A DNA stretch of 64,000 nt from Clusia tigrina (taxonomy: Eukaryota; Arthropoda; Insecta; Diptera; Clusiidae), in contig CAKKTE020000559.1 of assembly GCA_920105625.2 (NCBI GenBank), forward strand, positions 310,001 to 374,000, written 5' to 3'. A program made the translations under genes and the position numbers. Within the stretch, counting starts at the first letter, position 1, and each line of letters begins with the position of its first letter. The notes under the pieces were generated by a model. That model did no database searches and was not told the origin of the DNA. It saw nothing but the letters and a program-made list of their open reading frames with translations. This document shows positions 11,240 through 21,650 of the stretch, piece by piece.

Positions 11240-14200
11240 ATTTCAAGGTTTTATGACGCTCCAGTAAGAAGTTACAAGCATTTGTATGTTGCAAACTTTG
11301 ATAGGTGTAGGACGTACTGTATAGAAGTTAGGGCCATTTGAAGTTTAATCAGAGTTCGATTTGGGACTCAATGGTAGCATAGCTTTGATCGATAGCTTAA
11401 ATTGACAAGAGGCTTTAGTAATTTATTGTTACAAAATTTCAAGATTTTATGACGGTCCAGTAAAAAGTTACAAGCATATGCATGTTGCAAACTTTGATAG
11501 GTGTAGGACGTATCGTATAGAAGTTAGGGCCATTTGAAATTTTATCAGTGTTTGATTTGGGACTCAAGGGTAGCATAGCTATGAGCGATAGTGTAAATTG
11601 ACAAGAGGCTCGAGTAATTTTTTGTTACAAAATTTCAAGATTTTATGCCGCTCCAGTAAGAAGTTACAAGCATTTGTATGTTGCAAACTTTGATAGGTGT
11701 AGGACGTACCGCATAAAAGTTAGGGCCATTTGAAGTTTTATAATTGTTTGATTTGGGACTCAAGGGTAGCATAGCTTTGAGCGATAGCTTAAATTGACAA
11801 GAGGCTCGAGGTCTTTATTGTTACAAAATTTCAAGGTTTTATGACGCTCCAGTAAGAAGTTACAAGCATTTGTATGTTGCAAACTTTGATAGGTGTAGGA
11901 CGTACTGTATAGAAGTTAGGGCCATTTGAAGTTTAATCAGAGTTCGATTTGGGACTCAATGGTAGCATAGCTTTGATCGATAGCTTAAATTGACAAGAGG
12001 CTCTAGTACTTTATTGTTACAAAATTTCAAGATTTTATGACGCTCCAGTAAAAAGTTACAAGCATTTGTATGTTGCAAACTTTGATAGGTGTAGGACGTA
12101 CCGCATAGAAGTTAGGGCAATTTGAAGTTTTATAATTGTTTGATTTGGGACTCAAGGGTAGCATAGCTTTGAGCGATAGCTTAAATTGACAAGAGGCTCG
12201 AGGTCTTTATTGTTACAAAATTTCAAGGTTTTATGACGCTCCAGTAAGAAGTTACAAGCATTTGTATGTTGCAAACTTTGATAGGTGTAGGACGTACTGT
12301 ATAGAAGTTAGGGCCATTTGAAGTTTAATCAGAGTTCGATTTGGGACTCAATGGTAGCATAGATTTGATCGATAGCTTAAATTGACAAGAGGCTTTAGTA
12401 ATTTATTGTTACAAAATTTCAAGATTTTATGACGGTCCAGTAAAAAGTTACAAGCATATACATGTTCCAAACTTTGATAGGTGTAGGACGTATCGTATAG
12501 AAGTTAGGGCCAATTGAAATTTTATCAGTGTTTGATTTGGGACTCAAGGGTAGCATAGCTATGAGCGATAGCTTAAATTGACAAGAGGCTCGAGTAATTT
12601 TTTGTTACAAAATTTCAAGATTTTATGCCGCTCCAGTAAGAAGCTACAAGCATTTGTATGTTGCAAACTTTGATAGGTGTAGGACGTACCGCATAGAAGT
12701 TAGGGCAATTTGAAGTTTTATAATTGTTTGATTTGGGACTCAAGGGTAGCATAGCTTTGAGCGATAGCTTAAATTGACAAGAGGCTCGAGGTCTTTATTG
12801 TTACAAAATTTCAAGGTTTTATGACGCTCCAGTAAGAAGTTACAAGCATTTGTATGTTGCAAACTTTGATAGGTGTAGGACGTACTGTATAGAAGTTAGG
12901 GCCATTTGAAGTTTAATCAGAGTTCGATTTGGGACTCAATGGTAGCATAGCTTTGATCGATAGCTTAAATTGACAAGAGGCTCTAGTACTTTATTGTTAC
13001 AAAATTTCAAGATTTTATGGCGGTCCAGTAAAAAGTTACTAGCATTTGTATGTTGAAAACTTTGATAGGTGTAGGACGTACCGTATAGAAGTTAGGGCCA
13101 TTTGAAATTTTATCAGTGTTTGATTTGGGACTCAAGTGTAGCATAGCTTTGAGCGATAGCTTAAATTGACAAGAGGCTCGAGTACTTTATTGTTACAAAA
13201 TTTCAAGGTTTTATGATGCTCCAGTAAAAAGTTACAAGCATTTGTATGTTGCAAACTTTGATAGGTGTAGGACGTACCGTATAGAAGTTAGGGCCATTTG
13301 AAATTTTATCAGTGTTACAAAATGTCAAGGTTTTATGACGCTCCAGTAAAAAGTTACAAGTATTTGTATGTTGCAAACTTTGATAGGTGTAGGACGTTCC
13401 GTATAGAAGTTAGGGCCATTTGAAGTTTAATCAGAGTGCGATTTGGGACTCAATGGTAGCATAGCTTTGATCGATAGCTTAAATTGACAAGAGGCTTTAG
13501 TAATTAATTGTTACAAAATTTCAAGATTTTATGACGGTCCAGTAAAAAGTTACAAGCATATGCATGTTGCAAACTTTGATAGGTGTAGGACGTATCGTAT
13601 AGAAGTTAGGGCCATTTGATATTTTAGCAGTGTTTGATTTGGGACTCAAGGGTAGCATAGCTATGAGCGATAGCTTAAATTGACAAGAGGCTCGAGTAAT
13701 TTTTTGTTACAAAATTTCAAGATTTTATGTCGCTCCAGTAAGAAGTTACAAGCATTTGTATGTTGCAAACTTTGATAGGTGTAGGACGTACCGCATAGAA
13801 GTTAGGGCCATTTGAAGTTTTATAATTGTTTGATTTGGGACTCAAGGGTAGCATAGCTTTGAGCGATAGCTTAAATTGACAAGAGGCTCGAGGTCTTTAT
13901 TGTTACAAAATTTCAAGGTTTTATGACGCTCCAGTAAGAAGTTACATGCATTTGTATGTTGCAAACTTTGATAGGTGTAGGATGTACTGTATAGAAGTTA
14001 GGGCCATTTGAAGTTTAATCAGAGTTCGATTTGGGACTCAATGGTAGCATAGCTTTGATCGATAGCTTAAATTGACAAGAGGCTCTAGTACTTTATTGTT
14101 ACAAAATTTCAAGATTTTATGACGGTCCAGTAAAAAGTTACAAGCATTTGTATGTTGAAAACTTTGATAGGTGTGGGACGTACCGTATAGAAGTTAGGGC

Positions 14201-14497
14201 CATTTGAAATTTTAACAGTGTTTGATTTGGGACTCAAGGGTAGCATAGCTTTGAGCGATAGCTTAAATTGACAAGAGGCTCGAGTACTTTATTGTTACAA
14301 AATTTCAAGGTTTTATGATGCTCCAGTAAAAAGTTACAAGCATTTGTATGTTGCAAACTTTGATAGGTGTAGGACGTACCATATAGACGTTAGGGCCATT
14401 TGAAGTTTTATCAGTGTTTGACTTGGGACTCAAGGTTAGCATAGCTTTGAGCGATAGCTTAAATTCACAAGAGGCTCGAGGTCTTTATTGTTACAAA
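11240..14497 (+). repeat. Long HOR, copy 2 (3258 bp)
   Basis: Tandem copy of the preceding 3258 bp. Differences from copy 1 are few: AGATTTGATCG near 12361, GAGTGCGATTT near 13435 and TTATGTCGCTCC near 13727. After about 14500 the match fails at TTTGAAGGATTTATGACG, and the array becomes mosaic. The high similarity of the two copies suggests a recent event in domain A. Confidence 0.85.
13309..13430 (+). repeat. Shortened 122-bp monomer, HOR copy of the one at 10051
   Basis: Lies exactly 3258 bp after the shortened monomer at 10051 and shares its private AAATGTCAAGG and GACGTTCCGTATAG variants. It therefore arose by duplication of the whole HOR and not by a second deletion. Confidence 0.9.
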
Positions 14498-14606
14498 ATT
14501 TGAAGGATTTATGACGCTCCAATAAGAAGTTACAAGCATTTGTATGTTGCAAACTTTGATAGGTGTAGGACGTACCGTATAGAAGTTAGGGCCATTTTAA
14601 ATTTTA

Positions 14607-14728
14607 TCAGTGTTACAAAATTTCAAGGCTTTATGACGCTCCAGTAAAAAGTTCCAAGCCTTTGTATGTTGCAAACTTCGATAGGTGTAGGACGTACCGT
14701 ATAGAAGTTAGGGCCATTTGAAGTTTTA
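14607..14728 (+). repeat. Shortened 122-bp monomer, GGCTTTATG type
   Basis: It has the same TCAGTGTT/ACAAAAT junction, but is preceded by GGCCATTTTAAATTTTATC and followed by TTTCAAGGCTTTATGACG, the combination found in the cluster at 20378-21061. It also has AAGTTCCAAGCCTTTG. The next TCAG is at 14729, giving 122 bp. It is probably a relative of that cluster, displaced by a large duplication. Confidence 0.85.
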
Positions 14729-15060
14729 TCAGTGTTTGATTTGGGACTCACGGGTAGCATAGCTTTGAGCGATAGGTTAAGTTGACAAGAGACTCGAGGT
14801 CTTTATTGTTACAAAATTTCAAGGTTTTATGACGCTCCAGTAAAATGTTACGAGCATTTGTATGTTGAAAACTTTGATAGGTGTAGGACGTACCGTATAG
14901 AAGTTAGGGCCATTTGAAATTTTATCAGTGTTTGATTTGGGACTCAAGGGTAGCATAGCTTTGAGCGATAGCTTAAATTGACAAGAGGCTCGAGTACTTT
15001 ATTGTTACAAAATTTCAAGGTTTTATGACGCTCCAGTAAAAAGTTACAAGCATTTGTATG
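14729..15060 (+). repeat. Segment duplicated at 18615-18946
   Basis: GGGACTCACGGGTAGC followed by GATAGGTTAAGTTGAC and AAGAGACTCGAGGTC occurs at about 14743 and again at about 18629, an offset of 3886 bp (20 monomers less 34). The shortfall is explained by the 32-bp deletion at 17590 lying in between plus single-base losses. It is one piece of the mosaic right part of domain A. Confidence 0.7.
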
Positions 15061-15586
15061 TTGCCAACTTTGGTAGGTGTAGGACGTACCGTAAAGAAGG
15101 TATGGCCATTTGAAGTTTTATCTGTGTTTGATTTGGAACTCAAGGGTGGCATGGCTTTCAGCGATAGCTTTAATTGACAACAGGCTCGAGTACTTAATTG
15201 TTACAAAATTTCAAGGTTTTATGACGCTCCAGTAAAAAGTTACAAGCATTTGTATGTTGCAAACTTTGATAGGTGTAGGTCGTACTGTCTAGAAGTTAGG
15301 GCCATTTGAAGTTCAATCAGAGTTCGATTTGGGGCTCAATGGTAGCATAGCTTTGATCGATAGCTTAAATTGACAAGAGGCTCTAGTACTTTATTGTTAC
15401 AAAATTTCAAGATTTTATGACGCTCCAGTAAAAAGTTACAAGCATTTGTCTGTTGAAAACTTTGATAGGTGTAGGACATACCGTATAGAAGTTAGGGCCA
15501 TTTGAAATTTTATCAGTGTTTGATTTGGGACTCAAGGGTAGCATAGCTTTGAGCGATAGCTTAAATTGACAAGAGGCTCGAGTACT

Positions 15587-16546
15587 TTATTGTTACAAAA
15601 TTTCAAGGTTTTATGACGCTCCAGTAAAAAGTTACAAGCATTTGTATGTTGCAAACTTTGATAGGTGTAGGACGTACCGTATAGAAGTTAGGGCCATTTG
15701 AAGTTTTATCAGTGTTTGATTTGGGACTCAAGGGTAGCATAGCTTTGAGCTATAGCTTAAATTGATAAGAGCCTCGAGTACTTTATTGTTACAAAATTTC
15801 AATGTTTTATGACGCTCCAGTAAAAAGTTACAAACATTTGTATGTTTCAAAATTTGATAGGTGTAGCACGTACTGTATAGAAGTTAGGGCCATTTGAAGT
15901 TTTATCAGTGTTTGATTTGGGACTCAAGGGTAGCATAGCTTTGGGCGATAGCTTAAATTGACAAGAGGCTCTTGTACTTTATTGTTACAAAATTTCAAGA
16001 TTTTATGACGCTCCAGTTAAAAGTTACAAACATTTCTATGTTGCAAACTTTGATAAGTGCAGGACGTACCGTATAGAAGGTATGGCCGTTTGAAGTTTTA
16101 TCTGTGTTTGATTTGGGACTCAAAGGTAGCATGACTTGAGTGATAGCTTAAATTGACGAGAGGCTCGAGTACTTTATTGTTACAAAATTTCAAGGTTTTA
16201 TGACGCTCCAGTAAAAAGTTACAAGCATTTGAATGTTGCAAACTTTGATAGGTGTAGGACGTACTGTATAGAAGTTAGGGCCATTTGAAGTTTTATCAGT
16301 GTTTGATTTGGGACTCAAGGGTAGCATAGCTATGAGCGATAGCTTAAATTGACAAGAGGCTCGAGTATATTTTTGTTACAAAATTTCAAGATTTTATGCC
16401 TCTCCAGTAAGAAGTTACAAGCATTTGTATGTTGCAAACTTTGATAGGTGTAGGATGTACCGCATAGAAGTTAGGGCAATTTGAAGTTTTATAATTGTTT
16501 GATTTGGGACTCAAGGGTAGCATAGCTTTGAGCGATAGCTTAAATT
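15587..16546 (+). repeat. Copy of the window's left end (1-960)
   Basis: GAGCTATAGCTTAAATTGAT, the TTTCAAAATTTGATAGGTG monomer with GTAGCACGTACTG, CCAGTTAAAAGTTACAAAC and GGTAGCATGACTTG occur in the same order at 1-600 and here, at an offset of 15586 bp; GACTTG is at 547 and at 16133. The match continues to about 16546 and then changes to the CTCGAGGTCTTT type where 1-960 has CTTTAGTAATTT. A large segment of the left end was thus copied about 15.6 kb away. Confidence 0.75.
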
Positions 16547-17240
16547 GACAAGAGGCTCGAGGTCTTTATTGTTACAAAATTTCAAGGTTTTATGACGCTC
16601 CAGTAAGAAGTTACAAGCATTTGTATGTTGCAAACTTTGATAGGTGTAGGACGTACTGTATAGAAGTTAGGGCCATTTGAAGTTTAATCAGAGTTCGATT
16701 TGCGACTCAATGGTAGCATAGCTTTGATCGATAGCTTAAATTGACAAGAGGCTTTAGTAATTTATTGTTACAAAATTTCAAGATTTTATGACGGTCCAGT
16801 AAAAAGTTACAAGCATATGCATGTTGCAAACTTTGATAGGTGTAGGACGTATCGTATAGAAGTTAGGGCCATTTGAAATTTTATCAGTGTTTGATTTGGG
16901 ACTCAAGGGTAGCATAGCTATGAGCGATAGCTTAAATTGACAAGAGGCTCGAGTAATTTTTTGTTACAAAATTTCAAGATTTTATGCCGCTCCAGTAAGA
17001 AGTTACAAGCATTTGTATGTTGCAAACTTTGATAGGTGTAGGACGTACCGCATAGAAGTTAGGGCCATTTGAAGTTTTATAATTGTTTGATTTGGGACTC
17101 AAGGGTAGCATTGCTTTGAGCGATAGCTTAAATTGACAAGAGGCTCGAGGTCTTTATTGTTACAAAATTTCAAGGTTTTATGACGCTCCAGTAAGAAGTT
17201 ACAAGCATTTGTATTTTGCAAACTTTGATAGGTGTAGGAC
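15840..17240 (+). repeat. 3102-bp-offset duplication, copy 1
   Basis: About seven monomers that recur at 18942-20342. GACTTGAG is at 16133 and 19235, and the GCATATGCATG monomer is at 16813 and 19915. The offset of 3102 is 16 monomers minus 34 bp, the same shortfall as the 3886 offset, because both span the 32-bp deletion at 17590. Confidence 0.75.
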
Positions 17241-17394
17241 GTACTGTATAGAAGTTAGGGCCATTTGAAGTTTAATCAGAGTTCGATTTGGGACTCAATG
17301 GTAGCATAGCTTTGATCGATAGCTTAAATTGACAAGAGGCTCTAGTACTTTATTGTTACAAAATTTCAAGATTTTATGACGCTCCAGTAAAAAG

Positions 17395-17620
17395 TTACAA
17401 GCATTTGTATGTTGCAAACTTTGATAGGTGTAGGACGTACCGCATAGAAGTTAGGGCAATTTGAAGTTTTATAAATGTTTGATTTGGGACTCAAGGGTAG
17501 CATAGCTTTGAGCGATAGCTTAAATTGACAAGAGGCTCGAGGTCTTTATTGTTACAAAATTTCAAGGTTTTATGACGCTCCAGTAAGAAGGTGTAGGACG
17601 TTCCGTATAGAAGTTAGGGC
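17395..17620 (+). repeat. Monomer junction with 32-bp deletion
   Basis: At 17582-17600 the sequence reads CCAGTAAGAAGGTGTAGGAC. The 32 bp from TTACAAGCATTTG to CTTTGATA, normally between AGAAG and GTGTAGG, is absent. The rest of the monomer is ordinary. No other copy in the window has this junction, so it was not amplified here. Confidence 0.85.
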
Positions 17621-18941
17621 CATTTGAAGTTTAATCAGAGTTCGATTTGGGACTCAATGGTAGCATAGCTTTGATCGATAGCTTAAATTGACAAGAGGCT
17701 TTAGTAATTTATTGGTACAAAATTTCAAGATTTTATGACGGTCCAGTAAAAAGTTACAAGCATATGCATGTTGCAAACTTTGATAGGTGTAGGACGTATC
17801 GTATAGAAGTTAGGGCCATTTGAAATTTTATCAGTGTTTGATTTGGGACTCAAGGGTAGCATAGCTATGAGCGATAGCTTAAATTGACAAGAGGCTCGAG
17901 TAATTTTTTGTTACAAAATTTCAAGATTTTATGCCGCTCCAGTAAGAAGTTACAAGCATTTGTATGTTGCAAACTTTGATAGGTGTAGGACGTACCGCAT
18001 AGAAGTTAGGGCCATTTGAAGTTTTATAATTGTTTGATTTGGGACTCAAGGGTAGCAGAGCTTTGAGCGATAGCTTAAATTGACAAGAGGCTCGAGGTCT
18101 TTATTGTTACAAAATTTCAAGGTTTTATGACGCTCCAGTAAGAAGTTACAAGCATTTGTATGTTGCAAACTTGGATCGGTGTAGGACGTACTGTATAGAA
18201 GTTAGGGCCATTTGAAGTTTAATCAGAGTTCGATTTGGGACTCAATGGTAGCATAGCTTTGATCGATAGCTTAAATTGACAAGAGGCTCTAGTACTTTAT
18301 TGTTACAAAATTTCAAGATTTTATGACGGTCCAGTAAAAAGTTACAAGCATTTGTATGTTGAAAACTTTGATAGGTGTGGGACGTACCGTATAGAAGTTA
18401 GGGCCATTTGAAATTTTAACAGTGTTTGATTTGGGACTCAAGGGTAGCATAGCTTTGAGCGATAGCTTAAATTGACAAGAGGCTCGAGGTCTTTATTGTT
18501 ACAAAATTTCAAGGTTTTATGACGCTCCAGTAAAAAGTTACAAGCATTTGTATGTTGCAAACTTTGATAGGTGTAGGACGTACCGTATAGAAGTTAAGGA
18601 AATTTGAAGTTTTATCAGTGTTTGATTTGGGACTCACGGGTAGCATAGCTTTGAGCGATAGGTTAAGTTGACAAGAGACTCGAGGTCTTTATTGTTACAA
18701 AATTTCAAGGTTTTATGACGCTCCAGTAAAAAGTTACGAGCATTTGTATGTTGAAAACTTTGATAGGTGTAGGACGTACCGTATAGAAGTTAGGGCCATT
18801 TGAAATTTTATCAGTGTTTGATTTGGGACTCAAGGGTAGCATAGCTTTGAGCGATAGCTTAAATTGACAAGAGGCTCGAGTACTTTATTGTTACAAAATT
18901 TCAAGGTTTTATGACGCTCCAGTAAAAAGTTACAAGCATTT

Positions 18942-20342
18942 GTATGTTTCAAAATTTGATAGGTGTAGCACGTACTGTATAGAAGTTAGGGCCATTTGAA
19001 GTTTTACCAGTGTTTGATTTGGGACTCAAGGGTAGCATAGCTTTGAGCGATAGCTTAAATTGACAAGAGGCTCTTGTACTTTATTGTTACAAAATTTCAA
19101 GATTTTATGACGTTCCAGTTAAAAGTTACAAACATTTCTATGTTGCAAACTTTGATAAGTGCAGGACGTACCGTAGAGAAGGTATGGCCGTTTGAAGTTT
19201 TATCTGTGTTTGATTTGGGACTCAAAGGTAGCATGACTTGAGCGATAGCTTAAATTGACGAGAGGCTCGAGTACTTTATTGTTACAAAATTTCAAGGTTT
19301 TATGACGCTCCAGTAAAAAGTTACAAGCATTTGAATGTTGCAAACTTTGATAGGTGTAGGACGTACTGTATAGAAGTTAGGGCCATTTGAAGTTTTTTCA
19401 GTGTTTGATTTGGGACTCAAGGGTAGCATAGCTATGAGCGATAGCTTAAATTGACAAGAGGCTCGAGTAATTTTTTGTTACAAAATTTCAAGATTTTATG
19501 CCTCTCCAGTAAGAAGTTACAAGCATTTGTATGTTGCAAACTTTGATAGGTGTAGGACGTACCGCATAGAAGTTAGGGCAATTTGAAGTTTTATAATTGT
19601 TTGATTTGGGACTCAAGGGTAGCATAGCTTTGAGCGATAGCTTAAATTGACAAGAGGCTCGAGGTCTTTATTGTTACAAAATTTCAAGGTTTTATGACGC
19701 TCCAGTAAGAAGTTACAAGCATTTGTATGTTGCAAACTTTGATAGGTGTAGGACGTACTGTATAGAAGTTAGGGCCATTTGAAGTTTAATCAGAGTTCGA
19801 TTTGGGATAGCTTTTTGGCATAGCTTTGATCGATAGCTTAAATTGACAAGAGGCTTTAGTAATTTATTGTTACAAAATTTCAAGATTTTATGACGGTCCA
19901 GTAAAAAGTTACAAGCATATGCATGTTGCAAACTTTGATAGGTGTAGGACGTATCGTATAGAAGTTAGGGCCATTTGAAATTTTATCAGTGTTTGATTTG
20001 GGACTCAAGGGTAGCATAGCTATGAGCGATAGCTTAAATTGACAAGAGGCTCGAGTAATTTTTTGTTACAAAATTACAAGATTTTATGCCGCTCCAGTAA
20101 GAAGTTACAAGCATTTGTATGTTGCAAACTTTGATAGGTGTAGGACGTACCGCATAGAAGTTAGGGCCATTTGAAGTTTTATAATTGTTTGATTTGGGAC
20201 TCAAGGGTAGCATAGCTTTGAGCGATAGCTTAAATTGACAAGAGGCTCGAGGTCTTTATTGTTACAAAATTTCAAGGTTTTATGACGCTCCAGTAAGAAG
20301 TTACAAGCATTTGTATGTTGCAAACTTTGATAGGTGTAGGAC
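18942..20342 (+). repeat. 3102-bp-offset duplication, copy 2
   Basis: Partner of 15840-17240. It differs at GACGTTCCAGTT (near 19110), CCGTAGAGAAGG (near 19169), GTTTTTTCAG (near 19394) and the block change at 19807-19817. At about 20345 the match ends and the run of 122-bp monomers begins. Confidence 0.75.
19800..19822 (+). repeat. Block substitution in one monomer
   Basis: Where related monomers have GGGACTCAATGGTAGCATAG, this one reads GGGATAGCTTTTTGGCATAG. About ten bases are replaced without changing the length. The new stretch contains ATAGCTTT, which is also found a few bases downstream in every monomer, so it looks like a short templated copy (slippage or template switch). Confidence 0.8.
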
Positions 20343-20377
20343 GTACCGTATAGAAGTTAGGGCCATTTTAAATTTTA

Positions 20378-21061
20378 TCAGTGTTACAAAATTTCAAGGC
20401 TTTATGACGCTCCAGTAAAACGTTACAAGCATTTGTATGTTGCAAACTTTGATAGGTGTAGGACGTACCGTATAGAAGTTAGGGCCATTTTAAATTTTAT
20501 CAGTGTCACAAAATTTCAAGGCTTTATGACGCTCCAGTAAAACGTTACAAGCATTTGTATGTTGCAAACTTTGATAGGTGTAGGACGTACCGTATAGAAG
20601 TTAGGGCCATTTGAAGTTTTATCAGTGCTTGATTTTGGACTCACGGGTAGCATCGCTTTGAACGATAGCTTAAATTGACAAGAGGCTCGAGTACTTTATT
20701 GTTACAAAATTTCAAGGTTTTATGACGCTCCAGTAAAAAGTTCCAAGCATTTGTATGTTGCAAACTTTGATAGGTGTAGGACGTACCATATAGAAGTTAG
20801 GGCCATTTTAAATTTTATCAGTGTTACAAAATTTCAAGGCTTTATGACGCTCCAGTAAAACGTTACAAGCATTTGTATGTTGCAAACTTTGATAGGTGTA
20901 GGACGTACCGTATAGAAGTTAGGGCCATTTTAAATTTTATCAGTGTTACAAAATTTCAAGGTTTTATGACGCTCCAGTAAAAAGTTCCAAGCATTTGTAT
21001 GTTGCAAACTTTGATAGGTGTAGGACGTACCGTATAGAAGTTAGGGCCATTTGAAGTTTTA
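20378..21061 (+). repeat. Cluster of four 122-bp monomers around one 196-bp monomer
   Basis: TCAG landmarks at 20378, 20500, 20622, 20818, 20940 and 21062 give spacings of 122, 122, 196, 122 and 122 bp. Each short unit has the TCAGTGT/ACAAAAT junction, with a T to C change (TGTCACAAAA) in the second. They share GGCCATTTTAAATTTTATC upstream, and most have TTTCAAGGCTTTATGACG and CCAGTAAAACGTTACAAG. The short monomer has therefore been amplified as a unit of its own, separately and as a 318-bp (122 + 196) dimer. Confidence 0.92.
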
Positions 21062-21550
21062 TCAGTGTTTGATTTGGTACTCAAGGGTAGCATAGCTTTG
21101 CGCGATAGCTTAAATTGACAAGAGGCTCGAGGTCTTTATTGTTACAAAATTTCAAGGCTTTATGACGCTCCAGTAAGAAGTTACAAGCATTTGTATGTTG
21201 CAAACTTTGATAGGTGTAGGACGTACTGTATAGAAGTTAGGGCCATTTGAAGTTTAATGAGAGTTCGATTTGGGACTCAATGGTAGCATAGCTTTGATCG
21301 ATAGCTTAAATTGACAAGAGGCTCTAGTACTTTATTGTTACAAAATTTCAAGATTTTATGACGGTCCAGTAAAAAGTTACAAGCTTTTGTATGCTGCAAA
21401 CTTTGATAGGTGTAGGACGTACCGTATAGAAGTTAGGGCCATTTGAAGTTTTATCAGTGTTTGATTTGGGACTCAAGGTTAGCATAGCTTTGAGCGATAG
21501 ATTAAATTGACAAGAGGCTCGAGTACTTTATTGTTACAAAATTTCAAGGT

Positions 21551-21650
21551 TTTATGACGCTCCAGTAAAAAGTTACAAGCATTTGTATGTTTCAGCGACA
21601 ACATAAATTGAGAAGAGGCTCGCAACTTTATTGTTACAAAGTTTCAAGGT
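21551..21650 (+). repeat. Truncated 100-bp monomer at the A/B domain boundary
   Basis: TTTATGACGC landmarks at 21551 and 21651 are only 100 bp apart. The sequence passes from GCATTTGTATGTTT straight into CAGCGACAACATAAATTGAG, so 96 bp (from GCAAACTTTG through GGGACTC to AGCTTT) are missing. The joined part is also altered: GCGACAACATAAATTG for GCGATAGCTTAAATTG, and CTCGCAACTTT for CTCGAGTACTTT. It separates the last domain A markers from the first domain B markers. Confidence 0.85.

Larger units (their letters stand above)
1..21550 (+). repeat. Satellite domain A (left subfamilies)
   Basis: Monomers here carry variants that are rare or absent to the right: CCAGTAAGAAG in place of CCAGTAAAAAG, TTTAATCAGAGTTCG in place of TTTTATCAGTGTTTG, TTTTATAATTGTTTG, GGCTTTAGTAATTTATTG, and the GCATATGCATG version of GCATTTGTATG. 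These types alternate in a fixed order over long stretches and so form higher-order repeats. The last CCAGTAAGAAG is near 21171 and the last AGAGTTCG type near 21260. The domain holds the 7-, 9- and about 17-monomer HORs listed separately, plus a mosaic part from about 14500. Confidence 0.85.

Noticed and set aside
14741..14757. CENP-B box-like match in TTTGGGACTCACGGG
   Set aside because: Two of the nine fixed positions of the mammalian box fail (third base, and the central A), and the CGGG comes from a rare variant (also at 18637 and 20644). It is not a conserved feature of the monomer.
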